From Fennellomyces sp. T-0311 (taxonomy: Eukaryota > Mucoromycota > Mucoromycetes > Mucorales > Lichtheimiaceae), in NCBI GenBank assembly GCA_025266875.1, contig JALLLT010000016.1, positions 434,001-498,000 of the forward strand: a stretch of DNA of 64,000 bases. Reading direction: 5' to 3'. The notes under the pieces were generated by a model that was not told the origin of the DNA, did no database searches, and saw nothing but the letters and a program-made list of their open reading frames with translations. A program made the position numbers and the translations under genes. Positions 1 through 11,599 of this stretch are shown piece after piece (the stretch's first letter is position 1; each line of letters begins with the position of its first letter).

Positions 1-585
1 TCTAGCGGAGGCAATGCGGCTAGTGTAGCACCGGGTTTGATTTCAATTAGCATTGATGCAGATGCTAGTGGATCGGTCCGGTAAGTTTTATTGATATGTA
101 CCGTGATATAGGTATTTTCTAACAAGCTGTCGGTAATATAGTATTCCAGTATCATTCTGTGGCCTTTATGAAACCAACTCATAGACGTGTGTCATCTGCT
201 GGTGTATGTATGTTTAATATAAACCATGGACTGAAGTCTAGTTGCTAACAAGAGTTGATTGTACAGTTTATCTCTCACAAACTCTCGAGTATATGAACCT
301 CTCGCAGCAACTGCCGATGAGTTGGCCCTGGCGTATTCGGATATCGCAGGTCCGGATAAAAGAGAACCAAAGACATTTTACCAACCTGCGGTAACACTCA
401 AAGATTACGTATTTACAGGAAGCCTTCAAGACTTGACCATTACTACTGTTACTGAATGGGAAGCAGCAGTCATCGAGCCAGAGATATTGAAGCGTGCCCA
501 TATTTCCCGAGAACACTTTAAAAAAAAACTCGGGTTACTCATTATGTATAAACTTCGCAACAAAATATATTGGAGCAGTCCATAA
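1..585 (+). CDS. 3' part of an unidentified protein gene (5' end outside window)
   Basis: An open frame runs from base 1 to 80, where a GTAAGT donor begins an intron (81-266) that ends in TACAG after a GCTAAC branch-like site. The frame joins cleanly (2 nt + 1 nt) to an exon starting at 267 and open to the stop at 583-585. The joined C-terminal part includes motifs such as LALAYSDIAGPDKREP and TLKDYVFTGSLQDL. The last ~25 codons after AHISREH are lysine-rich and may be read-through of a further intron, so the true end is uncertain. I do not recognise the family. The clean splice and absence of stops argue for a real gene. Confidence 0.5.
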
Positions 586-787
586 CTTCCTTGGATGACA
601 CTGACAGTTGTACATGACAGGAATAGCAAGATCGATCGATCAAACTGGTTGTCCGACTGGACCCTAGGTGTTACCACCTAAAAAGTGATGATCAGCACTC
701 TTGGTGAAACGAACGTCTGTGCGTCTGCTGTAAATACATTAAAGTTAGTGATCCGATTTTTTTTAGCATGATGATCATTCAATAGTA

Positions 788-946
788 CAGTGAACCCCCG
801 CTTTTTCCTCCCCCGATTTTTCCTCTCCCTCGGTTTTTTCCCTGGTTTAGCTATGCCATCCGCTCGATCATAGTGTTAATTTTCCCATCCTCGAAATTTT
901 CCTGCTTGTCCCCAGCTTACTCTGAGGAAAAAAAACGGGGGATGAA
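788..946. repeat. MITE-like element copy with pogo/Tc1-like terminal sequence
   Basis: The left end is TA (786-787) followed by CAGTGAACCCCCGCTTTTTC. The right end near 925-948 is a decayed inverted copy (GAGGAAAAAAAACGGGGGATGAATA). The interior is C/T-rich with TTTTCCTC blocks and has no ORF. The same terminal sequence recurs at 1839-1925 and at 30701, so this is a dispersed family. TA target duplication and a CAGTG terminus are typical of Tc1/mariner/pogo-type non-autonomous elements; the superfamily is inference. Confidence 0.7.
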
Positions 947-1422
947 TAAAACTATGTCTAAATGATCATAAATATGCTTTGAAAGCGTATATATCTCTTT
1001 ATTTTCTAATAAAAAATGATATATTGTACGACTGTGTAGAATGAGCGCGCCTAAATAGACCATCACGAATGCCAGGCAAGGCATCTGCTGTTGGGGCTTG
1101 TCCTGGATCATCGGGAATTTCAATCACCGTTTCGATTAGGCTTAGTTATTTCACGTAAACTCTGTAAGGCGATTGGTTCTTCAATCCTAACGGTGTACCT
1201 CAAAATATGGTATCGGCCGCCATTATGACAGCATCAGTAATCTTCCATAGCACTTATTGGCTCATATATCGTGCCTCGATTCAAATGATCATTCGGGAGC
1301 AACTACGTTGTGAATCAGTTTAGCCATGACAATGTCAACCGTATTCTGTAACTTATTATTACTTGTCTTTCACCCGTATTAAACGATACCTGAAGCGAAC
1401 AATGGCAACTCTACGTGACATA

Positions 1423-1594
1423 CAGTGGACGCTTTATATAATGATATTTTATACAACGATAATTCGATATAACGAAACGATTCTCAATGCACCAAAGCGG
1501 TAATCACTGCCAAATCCCATTTTATATAACGATATTTTGATATAACGATAAAGTTTGGGCTGCACCATCATGTCGTTATATAAAGCGGCCACTG
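1423..1594. repeat. 172-bp MITE with CAGTGG...CCACTG ends and TA duplication
   Basis: TA (1421-1422) precedes CAGTGGACGCTTTATATAA; the other end is TTATATAAAGCGGCCACTG followed by TA (1595-1596). The termini are inverted repeats with one mismatch over about 19 bp. The interior repeats ATATAACGATA-type blocks and has no coding capacity. It lies between two copies of a second TA-inserting family. Confidence 0.85.
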
Positions 1595-1838
1595 TATTAA
1601 GCAGGGACCAAAAAAGGCACAGTAACAAATCACCATTGCTTGTGATATGCTGTTGTGCTTTATATAGTGTAATACTTATAATACAACATCATTCTTTCCG
1701 GCCCAAAAAAACGTACAGTACCTTATCAATATAGATACCCATCCATCTATCGCTATAGCGACAGACATGTAAACTAATATACACATATGAAGAAGTGAAC
1801 GGTGCTTAGACGATTACTGATACCCAGCGCATACCACT

Positions 1839-1925
1839 TTGTGTAACCCCCGTTATTTCCTCACCCTCGCTTTTTCCGCACTTTTGGGTGTTCCATCCGC
1901 GTAGGAAAAAAGCGGGGGTTCACTG
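1839..1925. repeat. second copy of the CAGTGAACCCCCGC element (short, ~87 bp)
   Basis: The right end is intact: GGAAAAAAGCGGGGGTTCACTG ending at 1925, followed by TA. The left end (GTGTAACCCCCGTTATTTCC) is a decayed inverted copy of it. The interior is CCCTCGCTTTTTCCGCA and similar blocks. Alternatively the outer ends at 788 and 1925 bound one 1.1-kb element, because both outer ends are the better preserved ones. Confidence 0.7.
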
Positions 1926-2072
1926 TAATGAGCACATATTCCCGCGGAGCTGGACATTTTCACATTGCTAATAAAGTACACAAGGACTTCAGTTTATAAA
2001 ATATTCACTAACTAATAATAAATCGTGCGAGTTTAAAGTACAATATGCTTTCTGCTACATGATATGATTCTT

Positions 2073-4244
2073 TTATTCCATGAGCCGCTTCAAGTCCGTG
2101 AGTCTTTGTTGTAGACTGGCACGCTCATTTTCACTGTCGGCAAATTTGACTTTTATCTCTAATACCATGTTTTCCATGTAGGCCAGTTGCTCTTCCAGCG
2201 TGGCATTACGCTTGACGAGGGTGGCATTCTTTCCGCTAAGAATTTCCATTTCTTCTTTTACTCTATTTTCTACCTCTTGCGGTAACGTTTCAAGCGCGCG
2301 TTTCAGATCGTATGATTGCTGCCGCAGAGCGTCGTTCTCGTCGTGGATTCGGGCAACTTCCATTTTTGACTCTATTAGTTCTCTGGCGACCATCCCGTGT
2401 TCTTTGTTGATGTCGTTCAGATTGAGCTGCAGTTGCCTCACCGTTTCATGTAGAGCTTTGTTTTGTCGTCGCAATGCTTCGATGGCTTTTTCTTCAGAGT
2501 TGCTTCGTGCTACATCAGCATGGAACTGCTTGGCCAATTTGTCGAGACGTTTGGCAGGAATGGTAATGCGGTATGCATCGTGGATAAGGGTGCTTGTGGA
2601 ATTCTATATATTTTGCGTCATAAAAACAACATGCGTTATGAATAATTCCGTAGCATAAGCCAGTACCCACCGTATATATCAGCAAGAGATCGTGCTTTAA
2701 GAACTGCAGTAGCTTGTCATATTCGAGAACCAAAAGCGTCGATTGGTTCCTCTCCAAGAGCGCGAGTGCGACACGGAAAAGTGCCTCTACACCATCCGCT
2801 AAGAATATGTCATATATACGGAATACCACGTCCAACGGAAACTTGTGCGCAAAGACTGATATAAACCATGGCGTCGCATACATGTTGGTTTGGATGCCCT
2901 GTGACTCGAAATGTCGGTAGAGATGGGGGAGCTGGTCCCTGATAAGATATGTAAGCTGGTATATACGTTGGTTTAAGAGGTCAGGCTGCGGTAAGAACTG
3001 GCCGCGCATATCGTATCGTGACATGATCCGCACCAACACACAGAAGGCTTCTTCCTCTGGCATCTAAAGAAAATGTTACTAAGCAGTTTCTCCTCTTTTG
3101 TTTGTGATATACTTGCATTGAGTAACAGTGGCGCAGCAATAAATAAGATGCCTTGGCAATAGCCCACATCCGCATCGTAAAGCGAGTAAGCCTTGGCAAC
3201 GTTGAATAATGCATCCTGGCCGTCTTTCGATTGGAAGTACTCATGATCGACAAAGGTCCTTGTCTGATCTCGAATGATTGCCTTTTCATATACAGATTCC
3301 CCTTTGAGCAACCGCATATACTGCTCTTCCAATCGACTATCCTTGGACTTGGCTATCAAAGGCCACACTGTGCCGCGAAGAGCAGGAGGAATGCCTCCCC
3401 GCTGAAGGTGCTGCGTAAGGATCGGCGCCTTGACCGCTTTAAAGTCGGATACTACTTTGGACCAGAACTCTAAAGGAACATACAGTTAAATCGGTGGTTC
3501 AAATTGCATAGGTGCATATGGTGGTTTCTCACCCCAGTCAAAATCCTCGTCGTTAGCCTTGATGCTTTCAGGGTAATCCAGTGAGACTCGAGTCATAGGC
3601 GCTGGAGATGCCTGCTCGAATGACGAAGACGAAGAGGACGAGCGACCTGTTGCTCCATCGTTGCCTTGCTGCGGGGTACCAAGTCTCGCCAGTAACAAAT
3701 CATAATTCGATGCGCTGGAAACAATACTGAAAGAGGATGAAGCAGTCGAATGAAGACTCTTGGGGCTGGATCGTCCATCATCAACCTCATCGTGCCCCGG
3801 GATATAATCCTCCTCCAAAGACTCACGATCCTGAACCATTAAATCCTGGATCTGCTTCGAAAGCTCCTCATTGTCGTGATTCTGCTGCGGGGATTTTTCA
3901 GCTGTTTCCTTGATTTTGTCTTCTTCTTCTTCTTCGTCTGCAGTACTGAAATCGTCGTCATCGTCGTCCGGTTGCCCAGGGTCTAAAGGCCGTGAAGCTT
4001 GTGTTACGGTTAACCCACGCTGCCGTCGGACCCGTGCTGGCTGCTGCTTTTTTTTGGTATCCTCGTCTCTTTCGGTTGCAATGGTATCCACAGATGAGGT
4101 ATAACTTTGGGTATCATCGAGCGAAAATCCGGACGATAGCGAGCTCTGGGATTGTAGTAAAGGGGGTGCAGCTGTGATAGTGCTGGAGCGGTCTCGTCCT
4201 TCATGTTTTTCGGTGGGCTTTGGATCGACAGCGGCTACCGTCAT
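2073..4244 (-). CDS. TBC-domain Rab GTPase-activating protein, Gyp5-like
   Basis: Activates GTP hydrolysis by Rab GTPases in secretory traffic. Exons on the minus strand: 4244-3533, 3469-3117, 3063-2671, 2603-2073 (662 aa). Residues ~1-235 are acidic and serine-rich with DDDDD and EEEEE runs, as in Gyp5. The TBC domain begins at the spliced DFDWEFWSKVVSDF and contains GGIPPALRGTVWPLI, IIRDQTRTF (IxxD/R arginine-finger motif) and VGYCQG (Q finger). The C-terminal ~130 residues are a coiled coil. The intron at 3116-3064 has a GC donor (GCAAGT), needed to keep LLLNMPEEEAF in frame. The ATG at 4244 is preferred, although the frame is open upstream into a CA repeat. Family assignment is firm; orthology to Gyp5 rather than another fungal TBC protein is inference. 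Confidence 0.9.
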
Positions 4245-4505
4245 GATTGACAAGTGCGTATTGTCGCGGATGGGCGGTACGGAAGGAGGGATAAAAAAAG
4301 GAAGTGAAAAGAGAAAAAGAAGTGAAAAAGAAAGAAGGTTCGGCCTTTGTCGTACATTATAATTCGCGGTAATCAAAAAGTCAGGTGCGGGTGTCATTTC
4401 TGGGGGGCTATGCATGCCATCTACTCGCTCACCTGGAAATGTCAGTCCTCGCGTTGTGGTTCCACTCGCATCTATATTTGTTGAACCTGTCACTTGGCGT
4501 CTTTG

Positions 4506-4540
<35 letters not shown>

Positions 4541-4543
4541 CAC
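4506..4543. repeat. (CA)n microsatellite
   Basis: About 19 CA dinucleotide units with one G interruption (CACG) near 4533. It lies ~260 bp upstream of the TBC gene start. Confidence 0.97.
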
Positions 4544-4549
4544 CCTTTA

Positions 4550-5508
4550 CTTATCATCGCTTGGTACCTTTCTCTTGCGGCTGGGTTTGGTAATTGATCT
4601 TTTACCTTGTAGATGTTCAGTATCATTAAAAGCCTTATTATTACCTGATTAACTGGAAAACACGTTGCCACGTTTCCAGATCCAATCAAAACGTTATGCA
4701 AGCTTACTTGTGCGCTTTTTGATCTGAAATCAGTGATCTGCGTTTCGCAAAGCAGTTTTAAATGAAGAAGAATGGCTGCATTTCTGACGGAATGCAACTT
4801 TTTGCTATGTGATTTGTCCAATAGTGGATAATGACACCTTTACTCATATTTTAAGAGGACAATTGCTTTGTCTGATATCGTAAAAACAACATCATGCACT
4901 CTAGTTACGTCCCCGGTTCAGGCGTCTCTACCGTGCAGCTCCGACTTTTGGGTTTGTCCCTGAAAAAAATCGCATGAGGGAAGCCTTTCTCCGAAAAAAG
5001 TGGAAAAGGTTAATTGCTTTACTTGACCTTGGTTAGGTGTGCTGGTGACTGGCTAATCATTCGATGCTGGTTTAGGAATTTCTAGACACCTTATTTGTAC
5101 CACCAGTTGTTTTCCTATGCGTAAGTTACCCCAGAATCAAGGCCTTTTAATGAGTGTTACTTACATATCGAGCACGATGGCGTTCCAAAAAAAATAGCGT
5201 CGATAGTGGTATAACATAATCGACTAATGGATAACTGTATTCTGTCGAATTTCTGATCGCTCCTCTGCTTAACCTTATTAATTGCCTGTAGGCAATCCAT
5301 TCACGTATTGCAGAAGGGAGTCCGCAGCAGCTGTAATTCATAGACATGGCTTATGCATTAACCTGCTGTATTCACATGACTTGGAAGCAGACGTACGTAT
5401 GGAGAGCAATGGCGTGTATATTTTCTGACATGCGCGAGTTGCATGGAATCTTTTTCTTTGCGGAACCAACACCCGAGATAAATTTTTTTGTCTTGTCTCT
5501 GTGTAGCG
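4550..5508. other. intergenic stretch between divergent genes, no gene seen
   Basis: Separates the divergently transcribed TBC and UXT genes and must contain both promoters. Short open frames here carry no recognisable domain and lack splice continuity. I could not single out a core promoter element. Confidence 0.5.
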
Positions 5509-6172
5509 ATGCCAGCATCTAACACCAAAGATCGAGAACGAGCCGCATTACTAAATAGATATGAAGAGTTCATCAACCTGAAACTAAAGCCCAACTTGAA
5601 GACCACGCTCGATGCACGCGATCAAATCTATGAAACCATTTCCGAGTAGTATGACTTACGCATGCCTTTTCCCCCCGAAAAACCCCCCATTGACCGAGCA
5701 ACAAACGCAAATAGTCAAAAGCTCAAAACACAAATTGAGCTGATCCAAGAACACGATATGAGCGAAATGAAAACTATGGTTGACTTGGGTACTCAGTTCT
5801 ATGTGCAGGCTCACGTGTAAGTTTTTTGTTGTCAACTGTTTCTGAGTTACTTAGCAACCGCATAATGTAGACCCGACACACAGTACATTTATGTCAACGT
5901 TGGCTTTGGCTTCCATGTGCAGTTCACTCTGGATGAGGCAAAGGCATTCATTGATAAAAAGGAAAAGCACCTGCAAAGGTATTATTTCAGGCAAAATATG
6001 TGGATTGTTTTCTCAAGAGCGTTTCTTTGCAGCTTGGCAGACAAGCACTCACAGGATGCAGATAGGATTCGTGCACATATTAAAATGGTAAATTGTATGG
6101 TGATGGTATAGCGATGCGTTACTCACATTTGTAATACAGACCTTTGAAGCTATTTCGGAGGTGCTCCAATGA
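5509..6172 (+). CDS. UXT: UXT homolog, alpha-type prefoldin-like protein
   Basis: Small prefoldin-family subunit, in animals part of the R2TP/URI prefoldin-like complex. Exons 5509-5648, 5715-5816, 5871-5978, 6033-6087, 6140-6172 (145 aa; human UXT ~157). Splicing the 66-nt intron at 5649-5714 removes an apparent TAG and gives YETISEYQKLKTQIELIQEH, aligning with the first helix of UXT. MVDLGTQFYVQAHVPDTQYI and VNVGFGFHVQFTLDEA match the conserved beta-hairpin core, and the final DADRIRAHIKM segment is the second helix. All introns are GT-AG, 52-66 nt. The family call rests on alignment from memory, but co-linearity over the whole protein makes it strong. Confidence 0.92.
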
Positions 6173-6644
6173 GGGCAACTTGTATCATACCTCGTTCATA
6201 AAAAGTTACAGTCATCACAACAATCAACGGATCAACGTATTTCATTCTCAAGGATCTAGACACGTGGATGGGCGATGGGTCATATTTTATACGTATAGAG
6301 AAGGATGAATTTAGGAAACTGGAGGATGCAGGGAAAGGCGCACGTTGGTGTATTATATAACAGTATCAGAATACCGGCAACGTAGATTTATTGGCTACTA
6401 TAAAAAGGATTTGCAATAAATACGGATGAGCGGTTGCCGGGGGCTACGCAATATGATGAAACTCTCTGGCGACAAAGAAATGTCGGGGTTGCCAGGGATA
6501 CAAACAGGGCTGCCGCAATGGCACGTCAGAGCTGAGAATGTGGCTTACATAGACTTAAGGCTCACCTCAAGGTTCCGGTTTCAACCCTTAACCATATATT
6601 ACATAACAACAGCGCACGTACTGCGAAAACAGTATGAAAACGGG

Positions 6645-8747
6645 ATGCTACTTAGCTCTTGTTTGTGTCCCACCCAACGCCATGTCTCGAGAAAAGCGCG
6701 CTCACTTTTCCTCTCCGTATATAATCTAAAAACAAAGTCAATCACACCATCCACAGCCTCCCTTAGTCGACCCTTCTCCTACAACCATTCAGACGTGAGA
6801 AAATACCCTATATCCCACTGGACGACGCAATGTATACAACTACGCCGAGAAGTATCTACCTGGCCGCCTGCAGCTTCGATGGCGACGCGATCAGCCGTCC
6901 CATTTGTGGAAGAAGAACACGATGATGACATTTTGGAGAAGCTCGACAATCCAATCGACATTCTGACACTCATTGAAAGTGCAGAAGCCTCAAAGCAACC
7001 CAGTGAACAGCCCAGGAAGGATGTCTGTCAACAGGATTCATATTGTAGTATTGAGGATTTCGAACTGCTGGTAGAACAGCGCATGTTACCAGAAGCGCTT
7101 CATGTGCTTTGTACGGCATCTCGATTGGCGCAATATCCATCCAGTGTACGCCACAAGCTTTATTGTTTGATCAGCCTACTCGACGCATCCGATATTCTTC
7201 AACTGCTGCAGCCTTGGACACACTATTCTAGCGGTAATAACCGAATATGGCGTGTCATCAAGGAGACATTCGAGTTTTGGAACCACGATAAGATTGTGGA
7301 GATGATTCGCTGCTGCACCAATAACGACGAACGGCTGCAGATCCACTTGTTCGGAATGCTCGTTCACGATTACCGCCGCGCAACAATGAATATGAGGCCC
7401 TTACTCAAAGCAATACCACGGAATGATCCACTGGCAATCAAGCTGTTCAATATGGCCCTGAACGTCTGTGTGCGCAAACGCGATACTCAAGATATTGAGT
7501 TACTACTGAACGAAATGCAGGAGCGAAAAGTCGAGTTCGATGCGGCTTCCTTCAACATATTGATTCGATCCAAACTCAAGAAAGGCAAGAATGCTATGGC
7601 TGATGCAAGGTTGATTTACGACGAGATGAGGGAACACGGTATCAAACCAACGACGGCAACATTCAACACGTTAATCGGCTACGCGTGTCGCTTTCAGGCG
7701 TGGGATGATTTGGATATATGGATGCAGCGTATGAAGGACTTGGAGGTGGAAGCGAATACCATCACAATGCGGATCTTGCTGGACGCATCTCTCACGTACA
7801 GGGATGAACCAAGGGCTGTCACCGCATTTAAAAATATAGCTTCACTAATCTCTGTAGCAACAGATGAAGAAACGCTGAACCCGATCATTGCCACTCTTTT
7901 ACGCCATAAACGGACAGAGACAGCGCTGTCATTGCTGGACAAGATTTTTGTCGATGACCGGTACCCGCCGACATCCTACGCATACAATCTTCTCATTCAC
8001 GGCCTTGTACAAAAGGGCGATCTAGAAGCAGCACATCGAGTAGTGGACAAAATGACATCCGGAGATGACGATCGGATACCCCCGCCGGATCTAGTCAGCT
8101 ACACGACCTTGATACATGGATATATTCGACGGGCAGAGTCCCAGGACATAGATATTGATACAGTTCTTCAACTGTACCAACAAGTACGCAAAAACGGGTT
8201 CCAGGTGAATCCAAAGCTGCAAACCGTGTTGCTCTATGGCATTGTCAAGTCTCGATATGTTGGAATAGAGAAGGCACGCGCATTATTCGACATGATCATT
8301 GCTCAAGACGACAAGCTGGAAAATGTACCCGAAAAGGAGCGTCTCTCGCAGATAATTGTGTACAACCTTATGATGGACGGGTACTTTGTCGATCACCATC
8401 ACAAACAGAAGCGCTACGGTATTGCAGCATCGGCGCTTGAAGAACCTAGATCCCTCCTCGATGATGCCATTCGAAAGAAACTAGATTTGTCAACATCGTC
8501 CTTGAACATCTGGGTGCGCGGATTGGCCGTATTTAACAACGACCTGGCCGCAGCAAGAGCAATTATCAAGCAGTTTGGTCGACTGGGCATTCAACCTAAT
8601 GAGCGCACCATATGGTACATTTGCTGGACGGCATACATTAGGGGTCGGCGTGACAAGGCAAGGCAATGGCTGCAAGAGTATTCAAAGCAAGGCCATGTCA
8701 TACGCGGACGAGGACTTTGTTATCTGAAGGAACGGTTACGGATATAA
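6645..8747 (+). CDS. pentatricopeptide-repeat (PPR) protein, probably mitochondrial
   Basis: Single-exon gene of 700 aa when started at the ATG at 6645; the frame is open upstream from 6426 but that part looks non-coding. The first ~60 residues from MLLSSCLCPTQRHVSRKARS are rich in Arg, Ser and Thr with few acids, as expected of a mitochondrial presequence. PPR helices recur: FNILIRSKLKKG (~300) with LIYDEMREHGIKP, FNTLIGYACR (~335), YNLLIHGLVQKGDLEAAHRV (~445), YTTLIHGYIRR (~485) and LNIWVRGLAV with GIQPNERT (~620-660). PPR proteins bind organellar RNA; the RNA target cannot be read here. No zinc finger or nuclease domain is visible. Confidence 0.88.
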   Translation: MLLSSCLCPTQRHVSRKARSLFLSVYNLKTKSITPSTASLSRPFSYNHSDVRKYPISHWTTQCIQLRREVSTWPPAASMATRSAVPFVEEEHDDDILEKLDNPIDILTLIESAEASKQPSEQPRKDVCQQDSYCSIEDFELLVEQRMLPEALHVLCTASRLAQYPSSVRHKLYCLISLLDASDILQLLQPWTHYSSGNNRIWRVIKETFEFWNHDKIVEMIRCCTNNDERLQIHLFGMLVHDYRRATMNMRPLLKAIPRNDPLAIKLFNMALNVCVRKRDTQDIELLLNEMQERKVEFDAASFNILIRSKLKKGKNAMADARLIYDEMREHGIKPTTATFNTLIGYACRFQAWDDLDIWMQRMKDLEVEANTITMRILLDASLTYRDEPRAVTAFKNIASLISVATDEETLNPIIATLLRHKRTETALSLLDKIFVDDRYPPTSYAYNLLIHGLVQKGDLEAAHRVVDKMTSGDDDRIPPPDLVSYTTLIHGYIRRAESQDIDIDTVLQLYQQVRKNGFQVNPKLQTVLLYGIVKSRYVGIEKARALFDMIIAQDDKLENVPEKERLSQIIVYNLMMDGYFVDHHHKQKRYGIAASALEEPRSLLDDAIRKKLDLSTSSLNIWVRGLAVFNNDLAAARAIIKQFGRLGIQPNERTIWYICWTAYIRGRRDKARQWLQEYSKQGHVIRGRGLCYLKERLRI

Positions 8748-9500
8748 TACTGTGTATTTACTTTTTTGCTCCACTGTCTCACTTTTTGTTCATCTTTTTT
8801 TTTCCTTCCTTTGTAATATAATAGACCCCACTCATTCCCATCTCGCCACTAGATTACCATGTTTCTCAAGAATTTGTAAAGCATAAAAAGTTGTCGTATA
8901 CATTTCTTTTTCTATCATGATCACATGCACTTGGTTGCATAAAGGGATCGCCGTCCCGTTGTTTACCTTTTTTCGCACGTGTGCATCGTCACAACTACTA
9001 TGGTTACACTTGCCTGCTTCTAACCTAACAATTTGGTTTATAGGCATCTAACCGCAGCATCAACGTGTAAATCATTGTCACACTTTCAATCAACAGTAAA
9101 AGAATGGAGTGGAAGGTAGCCGAGAAGAGGAGAAGGCACAGCGAAAGATACCCATGATCAGCTTCCGCTTACTCACCACGGTATTCTACTGAAGAAAAAA
9201 AACAAGAAAGGAAAGGCTGCTGCGGCAATACGGAAAGCAAGGCTACTCTAACAGAGCGACCAGATCAGTTGGATCATAGTGCATGATAAACATATGTGTA
9301 CAAAGGACAACTAATAAATGCATCGAATCTGAAAGGAGCAATATGCATACATCATATTTCCTCCGAACGCAAAGGGTCACAAATGCCAATGTGTCGTTTT
9401 TTTTTTACCAGGGGTTCATTTATTATGGGTCAGTTTTTGTGCTTATTACTGACTTCACTAATGCGCAAATTGTTACTTTATTGGGGGGGGATGGGACAAG

Positions 9501-11596
9501 CTATAAGTGGAGACGGGATAAGGAAAGGATGCTGTCATCTTCATCTTCGGTAGCTCCCGATGAGTCCTCCAGTGGTTCAATGAAGTGGACGAGGTTTTCA
9601 GGGCAATATTCACCGCTATATCAAGGGTCACGTATCAGTAACTATGACACAGATGTCGAAAACTGTAAACTCACCTCGCTGTCAGGATACCCTTTTTCTG
9701 GGGGACAGTGAGTCCGGGGCATGTCAATGCAGCATGCACCATTCGTTGCATTAAACCTTTGTCAAGAGTGCAAGAGCTCTTCAATAGATGATTGTGCAAT
9801 ACTCCTATCGCCATCGATGGGCAAGTTTAGTTTATGAGCTACACAGAAGCAAACATGAACTCACCGGTTGCCAATTTGAAGTATTCGTACAAATGGTCTC
9901 TTTGCATAGTAGTGATAATGTTGGGTCTATCCCAGGGGAATTTCACCATGATCGAGATAAGACTTTCGAACGGACGCTCACCACACTTGCGAGAAAAGTG
10001 GAGCTAAAAAATCAAAGTCAGTTTGCACTGTTCAGTGAATCAGAGATTAAGCGTGCCTACCTTGTAGTTTCGGCAGATGGCTAATGTAGACTCGAATTCT
10101 TGTCGTTCCACAAGTGGAGGAGGAGTCATAGTCGTAATATCGACTGCTTTTCCACGATCATTTAAAAAGAACGGCCTGCCATCCATGAAGGTACCCTTCC
10201 ATTGCGGGAAAATCTTTTGGAAGAGCTTCTCTTGGGAGCTCTTTGCAATGTAGAGTTTTCTACCTTTTACAGGCGTGTGTGGAAAATGTTTAACAGCTAT
10301 ATAGGCATCGTGTTCTGTGGCAACCTCAATGTATGCCTCGGATTGCGTCTTGCCGGTTGACTTGTTGATCAATACCTAAGTATGACACAACCTGTGAGAA
10401 TTTATGCTAGGTCGTTTGGAAGACAGCAGCGATTACTCACGTGTATGCACTGTCCAATCTGTTGCTGATCGGGGAGATTCACGTATGAAAACAGCTGTTC
10501 AATCTCTTGGATTGAAATGCTCCAAGGTATCTAAAAGTTACGTATGTCAGTGAAATGGGCCAGGTGGTGAACAATGAATACATACGTTCGAGATTTTGAT
10601 GACGGGGAATTTGGTTGACCGTGCAGGTGGGTAATTCACAGCTGAGATGCTGAACGCAAGAGAATCCGAGAGAAGTTTCGTGGCATTGTTTGCCTTGGTG
10701 CGCGGGAGCTCAGGATCACCTCCATCAGTGCTTGTTTCTTCAATGTGATCCAAAGATCGTTGCTTTCGCAATGGGAGTGTACGCGGTGGAGGCTGCACTG
10801 CGCGTTGCAACTCCCATTTTTTGGTACCATTCGATGCACCCGCTGCACCAGTCACTTGCGACCAAGTGGGACGTGTTGACGTCGCGCCGCTTTCCACATC
10901 AAGTGGGTGACTTGCCGCAGTGGTCTTTTTGGGACCAAGTTTCGGCGGAGCAGGGGCAGCAGGTCGAGACACAAAGGTGTTCGAAGGCGGTTGGTCATAT
11001 GTGCCACGGCCAGATCGCCACAGATTAGACCACTGCTCCTGGACAGAGAGCGTAGGAGTGGTAGGCTGGAGCTGATGAGACAGTGTCTGGCGAGCATACA
11101 TGAGCGTCTCAACCTCAGTAGACTTGTAAAGCGCTCTTGGTACAGCCGGAGGGAACGTAGGGTTATACCCAAACGCGTTGTGAAGCGACCGTTGCTCATA
11201 ACCTTGAGCTGTAGGCTTAGGCATCTCGCCGATGCGATCTTGGGACGAGTGCACCGGTTCGTTCAGTCTTCTTGTTGGAAGCACTGGCGAACGCAGAGCA
11301 GCGGACGTCACTGTGGTAGAAAAAAAGCCAATGAGTTTGTCTTGCCCAGAGTTGATTTTTTCGTCTACTTTGCGAAAGGAAATACTTACACTTTTTCTGA
11401 ACAGGAGCGGCAGTGTCAAAGCCGTAGGCAAAGTTGAAACGCGTGTTGAGATCATTTCGGGCGGTTCCCATGTTACCTCGGTCCTGGTAACTTGCTGTGA
11501 AGCAGATCACCATAGTGAGAAAACAAGGTTATGACAACAAACAAAATCAAACTTACTGGGAAGCCAGGCACATCTGATACCAAGTTGATCGTTCAT
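9501..11596 (-). CDS. RRM-domain RNA-binding protein with conserved C-terminal block
   Basis: Minus-strand exons: 11596-11557, 11494-11390, 11310-10586, 10530-10441, 10375-10061, 10003-9865, then an uncertain 3' exon ending near 9501. The first ~290 residues are low-complexity (Pro, Ser, Thr, Gln). One RRM follows, with RNP2-like VIKISNIPW and RNP1-like SEAYIEVAT. After it comes a conserved-looking block, ICRNYKLHFSRKCGERPFES ... FPWDRPNIITTMQRDHLYEY. The last exon is probably the acidic VHFIEPLEDSSGATEDEDD, but no single splice choice joins it in frame without a very short exon. The frame is open slightly upstream of 11596 to an acceptor at ~11648, so a 5' exon may be missing. A role in mRNA binding is inferred from the RRM. 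Confidence 0.75.
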
Positions 11597-11599
11597 CGA

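Noticed and set aside
4245..4541. Open extension of the TBC protein into the CA repeat
   Set aside because: The start is not an ATG at the repeat, and the extension encodes repeat-derived and hydrophobic low-complexity sequence.
5640..5720. In-frame TAG after ETISE suggesting UXT is a pseudogene
   Set aside because: A GTATGA...AATAG intron (5649-5714) removes it and restores the family alignment exactly.
6426..6644. Upstream in-frame extension of the PPR protein
   Set aside because: The extension looks non-coding, and the ATG at 6645 gives a typical mitochondrial presequence.
9788..10084. Plus-strand 98-codon ORF
   Set aside because: It is antisense to the conserved block of the RRM gene, which has matching splice sites on the other strand.
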